This document shows positions 13,726 through 26,040 of a stretch of 64,000 bases of DNA, piece after piece; position 1 is the first letter of the stretch; every line of letters begins with the position of its first letter. The stretch covers positions 18,954,330 through 19,018,329 of the forward strand of contig CM067566.1 in assembly GCA_034336665.1 (NCBI GenBank). The letters are read 5' to 3'. The stretch comes from Luscinia megarhynchos. Lineage: Eukaryota; Chordata; Aves; Passeriformes; Turdidae. The position numbers were made by a program, and so were the translations under genes. The notes beneath the pieces are model-generated. The model had not been told where the DNA came from. It saw only the letters and a list, made by a program, of their open reading frames with translations, and made no database searches.

Positions 13726-14653
13726 TAATTTATAGCTGCAGCCAAATTTTCTGAGTATCCAGAGCTGAAACTTTAATTCAGTTTTAAACAAATTTGAAGA
13801 CAGCCTTAGTTAAGTATTTTTGAGGTTGTTTGGAGGGTTTTTTTAATTAAATTAAGAAATATTTTCTACTGAACTAGGGTTTTCCAGGCTTTAAGTTTGA
13901 ATCCATTTGTACGTACAAAATGTTATCCAAAATATCAATGGAGGAATAATACTGTAGTTACCATATTAATTATGTAGAATTTAAAGATAAATATAAAACC
14001 TAAAATTTGGGGGAAGAAAAATAGAAAATCCATTTAAAAATTTTTTTACAAAACATATTGAGGCAGACTAGTGAAAATATCTTTAAGTATATATTTTCAT
14101 CAGTCTGAAAGCAAATACCATATGTATATTCTTTCATTATACTGTTTACTTAGAATTGCTACAGGTTATAACTGAGCATAGCCTGAATTTTAAAATGTCA
14201 CATAAGTCATAAAGCCTAAAATAATGTGATTTTGCTGATCTGATTCATTTTTAATAAATAAGTCTTCAGATTCAATTATTTCAAAATATTCCTACTATTC
14301 TGTTGCTGATAGTCACCTGTACCTTGACCCTGTAAGGGAAAGATCATAAAAGATGATGTGATCTCTTTAAGGGTTTCTCCTCCAGGCATTTCTTACAGAT
14401 GTCCTAAGGTTTCTTTGCCTATATTATTATAGGGCAGCAGCAGCAGGGAGCACTGAGACCACAACCCTTTCTACCACTGTTTCAAATGGCTCTATTATAT
14501 ATAACCCTGTGTTCAAGTATGCACAAAGAAAATGTTATGGCACACTACAAACAAGTTTGAGATGTTCTGTATCATCTATTTTTATATCAAAATCAAGTGA
14601 TGAACTAAACTTCCACATATCTGAGCAACTTGGTGTAGTGAGAAATGTCAGGG
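13726..14653. other. Unique A+T-rich non-coding DNA
   Basis: Nothing recognisable. The stretch separates two CR1 pieces that lie in opposite orientations, so they are independent insertions and not one broken element. Confidence 0.55.
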
Positions 14654-14719
14654 AGGTTAGAACAGTATGATCCTTAAGGTCCCTTCCAACCCAAAATCAT
14701 TGTGTGGTTCTATGATATT
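14654..14719 (+). mobile_element. CR1 LINE extreme 3' end
   Basis: A very short, 5'-truncated CR1 insertion. It carries the typical terminal run: a GATCCTTAAGGTCCCTTCC core at about 14,670, then CAACCC, and ends in TTCTATGAT, which matches the tandem repeat that closes avian CR1 elements. It is the only oriented transposable-element copy in the window that lies on the plus strand. Severe 5' truncation is normal for CR1. Confidence 0.88.
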
Positions 14720-15662
14720 CTCTAAAACAAAAGTTTTGTGGAGAGTAGTTATATTTTAATTTTATATAGCAGAAATTTTTCCATTTTTTCCAACTACATT
14801 AAAAAAAATTCCCTCAAATTGATTCCTATTCCCATTATCTCTATTTCTGCTCTTTATATACATCACTATCCCTGCTAATTTATATAAATCTATTTTTGTA
14901 GTGTGTCACAGACTATAGTTACCCACATATGATGGACATGGAGGCCTCACAATCATTCTGTTTTCTGCTGTCAATTATGGAAAAGAAATACTTGATTTCC
15001 CTCTCCCTCACAATGCTGTTCCACTGTGGCTTCTCACACCTGATGGGTTTTCTGTCTTGGCGGTTGTTTCACCAAGAGAGACATAAAGCTAGTAGAAAAC
15101 AGCTCCAGTTGTAGCATCTACTCTCTGTAATTTTTTGTGATGCTGATATAGGTTTATGTGCATTCTGTTTGAGACTGGCCATCTCTATTCACAATTTGCT
15201 CTGTATCTAATCCAAGAAACCTTAAGAACAGAAATGGCTGCATCCTTTCTTCAAAGGAAGGCCTATCAGACTGCTGGATATCTCTTTCCTAAATCCAGTT
15301 CTATATTTTTGTTTAATGACAATAACAATAATAATAATAAAATCTGTTCCTAATGTATAATGTTCCTAAATGTATAACACATTTTAATGCTTTTGATACA
15401 GTCCAGTTACCCACCATGGAAGATCCATGTTAATTTGTTGACACAATGTCTCTAGCTTCTCTACTGTGAAGTGCTGTTGATATCTCTTTTTATCTGCTTG
15501 CAATTTTATCCATGCTACATTCCTGCAGCAGAAACATTTACTGGAAAATTGCTAGCTCCTGTCTTACCACACAATCAGATTCAAACTAGTGTCTGCTCTT
15601 CTACTGCCTCTATTCATGAATCTCCATAGAAATTCATAAAATCCATCTTTTCAGTTCCTGTA
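14720..15662. other. Unique non-coding DNA with a short AAT microsatellite
   Basis: No gene is recognisable. A short run of AAC/AAT triplets lies at about 15,319-15,341. The overlapping open frames at 14,929-15,353 have no recognisable domain. Confidence 0.5.
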
Positions 15663-15789
15663 TGTCATGGTTTAACCCCAGTCAGCAGCCAAGCCCCACA
15701 CAGCTGCTTGCTCACTCTCTCACCAGTGAGATTAGGGGGAAAATCAAAAGGGTAAAAGATAAAGAACTTGTGGGTTGAGATAAAGACAG

Positions 15790-15795
15790 TTTAAT
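15790..15795 (-). terminator. ATTAAA poly(A) signal of the solo LTR
   Basis: A variant polyadenylation hexamer on the minus strand inside the R/U5 part of the LTR. It is the usual retroviral 3' processing signal; use in the host is unknown. Confidence 0.45.
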
Positions 15796-15970
15796 AGGGA
15801 AAGCAGAAGCCATACACACACAAGCAAAAGCAGAACAAGGGAATTAATTCACTGCTTCCCACAGCAGTCAGATCATCAACCATCCCTGGAAGAGCAGGGC
15901 ACTGGTACAGGTAACAGTGACTTAGGAAAACAAATAAAAAATGTCCCCCCTTCCTCTTTCTTCCCCTCAG

Positions 15971-15978
15971 TTTATACC
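15971..15978 (-). promoter_or_regulatory. TATA-like box of the solo LTR
   Basis: GGTATAAA on the minus strand, placed where the U3 promoter of this LTR family is expected and about 180 bases upstream of the ATTAAA signal. Activity is not known; an old LTR of this sort is probably silent. Confidence 0.5.
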
Positions 15979-16249
15979 CTGAGCATGATCTCACATGGTC
16001 TGGAATATCCCTTGGGTCAGTTTGGGTCACCTGTCCTGGCTCTGTTTCCTCCCAACCTCCCATGCACCCCCAATTCCTTGCCAGCAGGCAGTACAAAAAC
16101 AGAAAAGGCCTTAGCTCTGTGTAAGCCCTGCTCCGCAATGACAAAAACCTCTCAACATTATCAACCCTGCATTTAGCAAAAATCCAAAACACAGACATAC
16201 ACCAGACACTGTGAACAAAATTAACTCTACCACAGCTGAAACCAGCACA

Positions 16250-19200
16250 CCATATCTTTTAAAATCTTTTTTTTTCTGTAACATCCAACTGTCACACTTC
16301 TTACTGTCTTCTGTTGTCTCTTTTACTCTGAGCCATAATTGAATAGACACTTAAATAAATGTACCAAACAGTGCTTCTATTTAATTTGAGTTCAGCATGA
16401 AACATACATGATATTTTATGTCTAATTTTTTTTGAGAGATTGCTAATAGTAACTAAAATTTTCTCCCAAGAGAATCTTTAAAATGACCTCTTATTTAAGT
16501 CTGTGCTTTGAATTACTAGGCATTTAATTTTAATGGTGTTAAGATTAGTAACTTTGTACTCACTAACACCAAGATCAAAGAAAATATTGGGACAAGAATA
16601 GCAAGCTGTTGGAAATATAGAAAAAAATGTATCTTAATAAATGATAAGTATATTTCTGCCATTCTACATCTTTATCAAATATTTGTCGTTCACTTCTGTA
16701 GTTCTTGGTAGTCTTATGTGTCTATGAAGGATTGTTTTGTACAATAGCCTTTTAATAAAGTTCAGAATGAGAAAATAGTATAAACAAAACATCTGAAGAT
16801 GCTAGTCATCTTCTTATTGCCTGACAGAAAATTTATAATTTTAGATTTGTTTATTTGCAGGGTAAATTATTTTACTTATTGCTATTAAATCTAAAAATGT
16901 GCTGACAGTTTAAGAAAACACTCTTACATATCCTTTTACAAATTCATTGTAGTGGCAAAGATCTCTAATAAACAGAACTTTCTACATCCATTCGTCATAA
17001 CAGTACTTTGATAAGACAGGTATTTTTTTTATTTTCAGGTCTCTCTTTTTGATTGTGATGTCATACAATGAATTGTTGCATGCTAATGGTGGTGCCTAAG
17101 AGTATCATCATATAAATTTTGGATAGAAAGCATATGTACACCAGGGCATCCATTAGGTAACTGCAGTTATACTTGCTGCACTATCTGCCTTAAAAGTGGA
17201 CTTTTTGTTTGGCACATTAGTACATTATATTGTTACAAAACCATTTGTGCCAGCTACAGAATGAAGTTCAAATAATTGGTTTTGACATAGACAGCACTAA
17301 GTGATCCGAATTTCAACTGAAACATTTTCCTTTCTGCTACCATTTGTTGACAGAGGATATCAGTCATGGACTTCTTTCTATTTTGCTCAAAGTTTTTTTT
17401 CTGGGTTCTATGTACTCAGTCTGGGAGTTCTTTCAAGCAAATTGCCAATCTATCCAGTTTTAATTGTTTAAAAGGGAAAGCTTTTAAGATTAAAATATTC
17501 CTGGCTACACCTATGCTAAGAAAAATGTCTTCAAGACCTAATGCAGCCCAAATGTGATTTGGAAAAGGGTGAAACCAGAACCACGTGCTAAACCAGGACT
17601 GCTACAATAGAGCAGCAGCAGGGCTGTTCAGAAGTGACAGACACCCTCTCACTTCCACTCCTCAAAAAGTACAAGTGCAATAGTAAGGAAATTGGTGAGA
17701 GACTAAAGGTGAATTGAAAGACCTCTAAATTCTCCTCTCCCATGAATGTATCCAGATTACAATAATTTAATCTGTTAAATCTACACATCCAATATGAAAT
17801 TTCTGAATTATCACTTAATGAATGACTATTTATTCATTGGTGTGCATAAAAACGAAATATAGTCACATACGTGATGTGGTTGACAGACAGATGAATAGGA
17901 GAAAAATACCTCATTGATTACCTATGAACAGATATGTAAATTTTGGAATTTAGCATGAATTGTCACAAGGGCACTGCAAGCCACATCATACACTTCAAAG
18001 CAGTTGGAAAGGAATGAGTGAAGAGAGGTGAAGAACAAAAAATATTAAACTGTACTTCAAGGTTTTCAGGATGCCAAGGAACTGAATTTTCAGGTGTATG
18101 AGTGGAAGCAGGAAAATATGTACCTTACAAGAGAATTTTTCTCAGGGTGCTCCTTCTGGGAAATTATTCTGCAGTGGTATGCCGAATTTACCCAATTATT
18201 CGTGGTCATTTCTGCACTAATTTCTTTTTTCTACTTCCTCTCCAGATGCCTAACATTAGTAAAAAAGTTTTGCCAAGGTTCTAGGAAAAAAAAAATAATT
18301 TTACTCATCTGACAAAACAGTGTCTAAATCACAAGGAGCAATTTAAAAATGTTCAACCATAAGTCACTCAATTCCTACCAAAGTACTATGGTGAGACATA
18401 AAATTAGCTAACATTCAGTATGGTCCAAAACGTATAATATGAAACCTATTTGAGAAATCTCTTGTTTTCATTATATTTATTCATATGAGGATTATCAGAT
18501 AGGTATTCTTAAAACTCTTTGCAAAAGAAATGGCTAATATGTTCAGATGTTGATTACTCTGTTTCTTCCTGAGATGAAACAAAAAAAGCCCAACGAAATC
18601 CCAGGCCACTAACCACTGAAAATGTTTGACTAGCAATCAATTGCTATAATTTGAAGGCTATTGCAGGAATATCCAACATGATTGGGAGGTTAAGCATACC
18701 AAGCTTAGGGCTAATTTTCAAAATGCACAGTTAATAACTAATTTTATTCTTTCCCCCACCCTCTTTCTCACGCATGCTAGAAATTTTGTTTCAGATAGAT
18801 ATATTCAGCCAATTTTTGAACATTATTTTATAGGGTAAATGGGAAATCAGAGCTTGAGTTCTTACAGTTTATCTCTTTGCAATGATACACATCTCAGTTT
18901 ATTATTAATCTAATTCTCAGTTTAGTAACATTTGGTATGTATTGCAAATACATAGTGCAATTTTCAGTCTGTTACACCATTGGTTAATCTGCCGTAAAGA
19001 AACAAGAAAGTATGATTAATGATTTAGTATGTATTTCAACATGAAAAAGGCAGGAAATATTCACAACATTTCTCACAGAAACAAAAGAAAATTGCTGTTC
19101 GTTCCCTGATGTTTCTTAAGTCTTGACTTCTGCTGCATATGCTATCTTTTAAGCATTTGCTAAACCAAATTAAGGGAAAGGGAGAAAGTTTGAAGAGCTT

Positions 19201-21664
19201 TTCCAGCTTCCTGTGAAAGAAGAAAATTATCTATTTACAATAGCTACAAGTTTGATGAGGACAGCATAATCTGGAACAAGTGAAAATACTGTACTTAATA
19301 AAAGTCTTCAAAAGTTTACTCTCTCAGAAAAAGTTCTGATGAATTTCAACACTTTCTCTGTCACTGATTTTCTCTACCCTTTCAAACAGTATTTCCAGTC
19401 ATATTCTCACCAAGGCCAGTGACACACGTCTCTGCTGACTAACTAAACTAGCATTGAATATAATGTTTTCTATAGGCTAGGTGCCAAGCACAACTCAAAG
19501 TACAATCATTTTACAGGTAGAAATTTCTTGGAGATGAAATAGGTAACAGTAATACTTAAAATATCAGAATTAATAAGAAACTAAGTTAAACTAAAAAGAA
19601 AAGTTTTTCCACATCATCTGGTTTCTCAAAATCTCAGGTAATAAGTGATTTGAATGGGAAATTTCATTGCAAATTTTTACTACTCATCCACACTAGTTCA
19701 TGGGATATAATAACTTATCATTCACCTCTTGTTCTTACAGGACTTCTGATGCAAACTTGGTTTACTTTTCTTCTTTTCTGTTATTCTTTTCAACACTATG
19801 CCTGATATTTAAGAATGAAAGCTATACAAAGAAACAATTATAAAGTATATAAAAAAATACATTAACACATTGGGATTGCAAAAAGAGATAAACTTAAATA
19901 TTAGTTTACATACAGCATTTTTCGTAAAACTAGCATTTTATACTCTATTATTTATATTATTATATGAATAGTAATTATATCCATATTCCAATGAAACAAA
20001 TGAAATGCCAGTTAGAAATATGAAGGTATGACTATATAAAACAGTATTTAGTTTGATTGGGAAAATTACTCTCAGTCTTGGACTATGATTTTTCTAGTCT
20101 TAGATGACTTGCTATGTCTTCATCTATTTTTTTCCTGTACTGCATTCAGCTACAAGTGAAATCCATTATAATGTTATATTTTTTATTTATGTATGTTTGA
20201 AAAGTCTATTTTAAAAAACATTAGGAAGATCTATATCTAGTTCATAATGTAGGTAACAGATTATTAGTAAAGCTTCAATTTATTGTTCAGCTCCATTTTT
20301 ATTATGGAATTTGAACATCAGAGGAACAAATGGTGGTTTGAATGATAACACAATACTGAAGCTAATTTTATAGAATAGTGACCCTTTTACATTTACTCAA
20401 ATATTTTGTAGCTTTCCACATACATGTAAGCAAATAAGAAAAATTAATTCCATTTTATAACTAAAAAAAGTATATATATCTGAGCCAGGAACACACTAAA
20501 ATATCCCCCAACTACTAATTAGGACTAAAAATTACAGCAGATTAATTTCTCAGAGTTTGAAATTTTTAAGAGAAAAATGATCTGGAGAGATTTTATTATT
20601 CAGGGAACCTAAATTAAAATAATTAAACTCTTCCAATATTTCTTAGCAAGAGCTTTAATGAGGCTCAATCTCTACTTTCATATCAGCATCAATTGCACAT
20701 ACTGATGAATGGAAAAATATTAGAGAAGTAATGAGATCTTCTGCTAGTGAAAAAGGCTGTTCTAATTCATGCACTGGTACAGTTAGAGGCCAAACAAAAT
20801 ATGCACTTTATAATCAGTCAGTTATTTCACTAAAAATTCTTTTATACATTGTTTGCAAAAATAGCATTGAAGCAAATTAATGTATTAAATAAAAGAATTC
20901 TGTGAAAAAAACTGCACAGATGCAAATATAGAAACTGGTTAGAAAATTATCTGTTAATTGCCTGAAACTATGGAAATAGGAGCTAGAAGTAAAGCTGATA
21001 GGACAATGTTATACTTTTGGTCTAAAATTGTTTATTTTTCAACATTTTCTGATTGAGTTGGGAATTTCAGAAAGGGTACTTTAGACCCTCTGTGTAAAAC
21101 TTTTGGATAACACTACGCTAGCTGTGTCCCTTCATATACCAAGGCAAGAAGCAGGGCAGGGTGAAAATGAAAAATGATCTTGACAAACGAAAAGTCTAGT
21201 TTAAAATTAAAACAAAAATTAATAACAGTACTAAAAAGAGTAATATTTCAAGAGCATGAGCTGGAGAAAAACAGGCCTGAAAATGACCATGAGCCACCTA
21301 TGGAACAACAGCTCCTGCTGTTCATTCTGCTGGCACACCCTCCCTCCTTGGTAAAGTGGCCTGGAAAAGATGATACAATGGGAATGCAAAACTACAGATT
21401 GCATTTGTATAAGGCCAAAACATTCTGTTCTTATGGTGTTTGCCAAAAGTGAATATGCTAAAAAAGAAGCTGTAAACTACTACAACATAGGGATACACTA
21501 AAAAGGGGTTATCAGGGGGCTTTATAAATAATGAAGGAATCAGCTAAGAAAATTTAAAAAATAAACCAATCAGAACCAGAAAAATGTTTAGTAGTGCTGA
21601 GAGGGGATGAAAAACAGTGGAGCACTAAACATTAAGAATGTTTTGGTCAGAGTCTCTCTGGGTT
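16250..21664. other. Unique A+T-rich non-coding DNA
   Basis: More than 5 kb without any recognisable gene, RNA or mobile element. Long A/T-rich stretches are common, especially at 19,800-20,900. The open frames at 17,366-17,788 and 18,094-18,312 lack domains and overlap one another in ways typical of chance. Confidence 0.55.
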
Positions 21665-22975
21665 ATCATGGCCTTTTCTTGGGTTCAGCCCTCTGACAGC
21701 CAGCACCCCCAGGTCCTCTTCCACTGAACAGCTTTCCAATCACTCTGCTTGTAGGTATGCCTGGGGTTTTTGTGACCAAAGTGCAGGACTGGCATTTTGC
21801 TTTATTGAAGCTCTCACACTTGGCCTCAGCCCACTGATCCAGCCTGTCCAGATCCCTCTGTGGAGCCTTCTGACACTCCAGCAGATCAACAATTCCACCC
21901 AATTTGGTGCCATCTACCTTCTGAGGGTATATTCAATCCCCTCATCTGTATCATGGATAAATGATATTAGACATGACTGGACCCAATACTGATCCATTGG
22001 CAACACCACTAGCAACTGGCCACCAACTGGATTTAACTCCATTCACCACCACTCACTGGGCCTGAACATACAAACAATTTTTTAGCCTGTGCCCCCATCC
22101 AAGCCACAAACAGCCAGTCTCTCCAGGACAATTATATGGGAAATAGTGTCAAAGGCATTACCAAAGTCCAGGCAGAAATATCCACAGCCTTTCCCCTGTC
22201 TGCTGAGCGGGTCACTTTTTCATAGAAGCAGACCAGGTTGATCAAAGAGAATTTGTGTTTCATAAACCCATGCTGGCTAGGATTGATGCCCTGGTTTAAC
22301 CTGTGCATGTTATGTGATAACATTCACGGGGTTCTGCTCCATGCCCTTCCCCACTCTGAGGATGATGCTGGTAGCCTGTAGTTCTCTTCATTCTCCTTCT
22401 GGCTACTGAAAGTGACTCTGAGCATGTGCACCAGCTCCTTAGTACCTTTGCTGCATCCCAACTGGCCCTATGGAGTTGTGCATGTCTAAGTGGTGCACCC
22501 ACCACACCCTCCTAGGTAACTCCATCCTCCTCCCTGTCCCTGTTCTTCAGCTCATAGGGCTGGGCACCTTGATCACAACTAGTTTAATATCAAAGACTGA
22601 GGCAAAGAAGGCACTGAGTACCTCAGCCTTTTCCTCATCTGCCACAGCATTTCCTTCCTTATTCCATAAAAAAAGGAGATTGTCCTCAGCCCCCCTTTTT
22701 GTTGTGAATCTAATTAGAGTAACATTTTTATTGTCTTTTATAGCAGTACCCAGATTAAATTCTATTTGGGCTTTTACCCTTGTAAGGTTATTTGCACAGC
22801 CTCACAACATCCTTGTAAGCCCTCCTGAGTTCTCCTGAGCCATCCTGCATCTTCTTTCATAGAACGTGAACTCTCCTATTTTTTGAACCTGAGTTCCAGT
22901 TAAATCTCTGTTCAGCCAGGCTGGCCTGCTTCCCCATCATCTTGTCTTTTGGCACATAGGAACAGGCTGATCCAT
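21665..22975 (-). mobile_element. CR1 LINE copy spanning the RT domain, inactivated
   Basis: At about 1.3 kb this is the longest CR1 copy in the window, on the minus strand. From high to low coordinates it covers the region upstream of the RT palm (about 22,975-22,330), then the fingers/palm part with an S-Q-H-G-F-M-K-H block (near 22,270), the F-Y-E-K-V-T segment (near 22,220), the region of the catalytic F-A-D-D motif (near 21,915), and a D-L-L-E-C...[12 protein letters not shown] block (about 21,895-21,825). The catalytic motif is ruined: the Phe codon is lost and the second Asp codon has become Gly. Many frameshifts and stops are present, and both ends are truncated. A few blocks are shortened relative to the family, for instance around 22,460-22,520. 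The plus-strand 122-codon frame at 22,470-22,838 is a shadow. Confidence 0.92.
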
Positions 22976-25652
22976 AAATTTGATTTAAACCATATCAACT
23001 GAGCAGGTTTTCCTGCGAAACTACACATATTCTTCACAATATGAAATATCTTGGAGAAAAGCAATCTTATATAAGATAGCAGGAAGATATTATTTTACGG
23101 TTTTAAGTGTAAATGTTACTTTTTATAGAATGTTATTTAATTTATTATAAATGCAGTAACAAAAACAACAGCTTACAGAAATGTAGACAGTATGGAAAAA
23201 ACCTTGGATTTATAAGAATGAAAGGAAGAATTTCATTTGTTGAGTCTAGATAAGACAAAAGTGAGGCAAGGCATGGCTGCAAAATGGAAATGGAAAACGT
23301 GATAGAGAGGAATGACTTTCTCAACGGCCACAAAAACAACATAACATAGAAATGAAACTAAAGTATATACACTAGAATTGTATATTAGAAAATACCCCCT
23401 AAGTATCTAGTTTATGAAGTTAGCACTCCAAACTTCTAATAAAGTGGTTAATTTCAGGTAAAATGCATTTTACTGATTTCAAGAGAATTTCAGTGAAAGC
23501 ACATGCAAATTTCTGTGCTTCAAGGTCAAATTGAAGTTTTGTATAATTTGAGTGCAGACCAAGAACTGCTGTGGTGAATCATCCTGGAAACCCACTGTAA
23601 TAGATCTACAGCAGAAGGACCTCATAGCAGGAAACATATTCAAGAAATGAGTTGTGAGGAAATAAACAGAAGCATTTCCTGTATTGTGTGCTTAACCTTT
23701 GAAAAAAATCTCTGAATTTCTACCCTACCTGGTATTTCCAATACTGGCAGTAAAACTAGCATAACAGACTTTGCCCCCCTAAGTATTATTTTATGCCTTT
23801 TTCCTTCTCGAGCTATTCACATTTTCTTCTTTAGACAAAGCACCAGGAGCTATTACCATGGAATGAATACTGGTATGGTTACAACATATTCATGGCAATC
23901 ACTTCTCACCTGGTGTCACTTGCTTCCTTTTGCAGGCTGCTATGATTATACCCTGCTCTGATTTGCATTGGATTAGTGGAATTTCCCCGTCTTTTAATGG
24001 AAGGGAACATATGGCACATAGCTTTCAAAGTGTGCTACCAAACATAATGAATGTTGGATTGACATTGTTACACCCATAAGCTTTGTTGATAAAAACAAAT
24101 ATTTATACACTATGACATTCTTTCTGCAAATTGCTACCCCTACTCAATGTATGATTCATGAGGAAAAAGGATCAGATAAAACAGGCTCGGCAAATTGGTA
24201 GAAACAGAAATAAACAAGCAGGGAGTAGAACACAATTCTGTGTTGCAGAATCCAGGGCCATATTGTGATTCCTAGGAATGGACTATGAACTTTTTTACTG
24301 GTATTTCAGAACCTCAGACTTGTCAGTCTTGTTCTGTCTGAGCATTTCTTGACATGCCTGTATCTTTGTTTTACATGACTTCTCTGCGAAAGCAATTTAT
24401 CTAACTGACAAGGTTCACAGCTAATTTATTTTACTTTTATCTCTCTTTTTATGGTTTTGTAAAGATAAAACGGTTATTCTATATAAAAATGGATATTTAT
24501 GACTGTAAAATATTGATGCTGCCTAGAGAAATATACGCCTTGTATGATACCAGAGGCCTTGAGAAGCAGAGCACAATATGAAGAATAGCAGAGCACAGAC
24601 CTGAATGGATAAGGGATGAGTCCCAAGAAAATAAAAATTCCATTGTTCTTTGGTTAACCATCGGCAAAATTCCATATTCCTGCTATTCCTTCTTCTCCAT
24701 TACTCTTCAAATGTGCTAACCTATGAAATTTAGGACACTTTCTTCACTGTGACTCTTTCTTAGAGGTGGGATATACCTGTTACACTCTGTGGTATATACA
24801 TGATGTTTCTTTCTTAAACTACTAAAGTGAGTAAGAATTGTCTAACTTGCCACCATGCAAGTATAACTATCTTAGAACTTGATAGATTCCAATTTTTGCT
24901 TGTCCTTGATTTATATTAAAAATCATAAGGACGGATATTTTGCAGTAAATGGAAAATATTCTGGGTGCCATGGACATAGTGAAATCAATGTCTGTATATT
25001 GCATGGCATAGAGAAATAAGTTCTAAATTTCAGATATAAATAATTTAATTCCCTTATTATTTCTTATTAAACTGAATATTTTAAAGATTTACAAATTATG
25101 GTATAAAAATGGATATATGAGGTACACATGAATAGTACATTACACACACATAATTTTGTCAGCTATGTTTATATGTATGTATAGTAAACATATATATATG
25201 TATGCACAGATATGGTGCCTGGGATTTCACATAGGTTGATGCTTGCAATGACTTCACACATAAATAATTTGGTCATAAAATTGTTTAAATATTTTTTTTC
25301 TACTGAGAAGTCCTAGGAAATCAGAGCTAATTTTCTACAAATAGTTATTTCTGAACTTTTAAACAATATTTTGCTAATCTATGCATTAGAAGTGCAGAAG
25401 AAAGTGTTAGTCCCACGTAAGAGTTTCTTCCATAGAGGAAACTATACAATTGACTGTGTAGCTATGATTTGTGTAATCTGTATTAATCATAGAAATATTT
25501 AATGGATTCCTGCTATATTGGGGAATAACAGCCACTTGCATAGTGCAACGTGTATTATTTTTATGGATTGCTAAAAGAATATATGGCAAGAGATGTGATA
25601 CTGCCATTACCCAGAGACTTTTATTTTTCCTGCTTCTTGGAAGCTGAAACAC
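22976..25652. other. Unique A+T-rich non-coding DNA
   Basis: No gene or mobile element recognised. A short TA/TG-rich stretch lies at 25,140-25,205. Confidence 0.55.
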
Positions 25653-26040
25653 AGTTGTGGCTTGACCCCAACTGGCAGCTAAGTACCATGCAGCTGGCTT
25701 GCTTGCTTATTCCCCACCCTGGTGGGCTAGAATGGAAAATCAGGCAAAACAAACAAACAAACAAAAAACCCCAAAAAACCAACACAAACACACATACAAA
25801 AAACCAAACCAAACCAAACAAAAAAAACAAAAAACAAACAAACAAACAAACAAACAAAAAAAAATCAAAAAACAAAAAACCAAAACTCCAAAACCAAAAA
25901 AACCCCATGAAACTCAAGGGTTTAGATAAGAACAGTTTAACAATAGAAAAAAAATTTTTAAAATTATCATAATAATAAAAGGAAGAGAAAGATAATGCCC
26001 AAGAAATACAGCCGCTCAACACCCTCTGTTTCTCCTCAGT
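25653..26040 (-). mobile_element. Degraded LTR of the same kind as the 15.66-kb copy, split by an A-rich expansion
   Basis: The left part (25,653-25,745 on the plus strand) aligns with the U5 end of the 15,663-16,249 LTR. It has a GTGGCTTGACCCC start, then GGCAGCTAAG, a CATGCAGCTGGCTTGCTTGC block and a CCACCCTGGTGGG block. The right part (about 25,905-26,040) has AACTCAAGGGTTTAGATAAG followed by AACAGTTTAACAATAG and an AAGGAAGAGA block, again in LTR order. Between them lies about 160 bp of CAAA-type repeat. The U3 half is missing or too decayed to see. Orientation is minus. The 140- and 157-codon open frames here come from the low-complexity tract. Confidence 0.72.
25744..25905 (+). repeat. 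CAAA-type A/C simple repeat
   Basis: About 160 bp built almost only from A and C on the plus strand, with blocks of CAAA, CCAAA and CAAAAAA units. It lies inside an LTR, at a place where related copies carry a short A-rich spacer, so it probably grew by slippage from that spacer. Lys/Asn/Gln-rich and Phe/Val-rich frames on the two strands are by-products. Confidence 0.9.

Larger units (their letters stand above)
15663..16249 (-). mobile_element. Solo LTR of an avian endogenous retrovirus (587 bp)
   Basis: A complete long terminal repeat in minus orientation with no internal retroviral sequence beside it, so a solo LTR left by LTR-LTR recombination. On the minus strand it starts TGTGCTGG at 16,249 and ends CCATGACA at 15,663, giving the TG...CA ends of LTRs. 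It contains a GTTAATTTT-type block 30 bases inside the 5' end, a TATA-like GGTATAAA (15,971-15,978) and an ATTAAA poly(A) signal (15,790-15,795), in the U3-R-U5 order. Flanks are CTGTA and CCATA, a possible 5-bp target duplication with two transitions. It resembles the ERVL-type LTRs that are abundant in birds; the exact family is not asserted. The 135-codon minus frame inside it is not a gene. Confidence 0.85.

Noticed and set aside
12998..14719. Reading the 13-kb and 14.7-kb CR1 pieces as one element
   Set aside because: They are in opposite orientations and separated by over 900 bp of unique sequence.
15791..16198. 135-codon minus-strand open frame
   Set aside because: It lies entirely within the solo LTR, spanning its U3 to R/U5 parts; LTRs of this type do not encode protein.
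22470..22838. 122-codon plus-strand open frame
   Set aside because: It is antisense to a CR1 copy.
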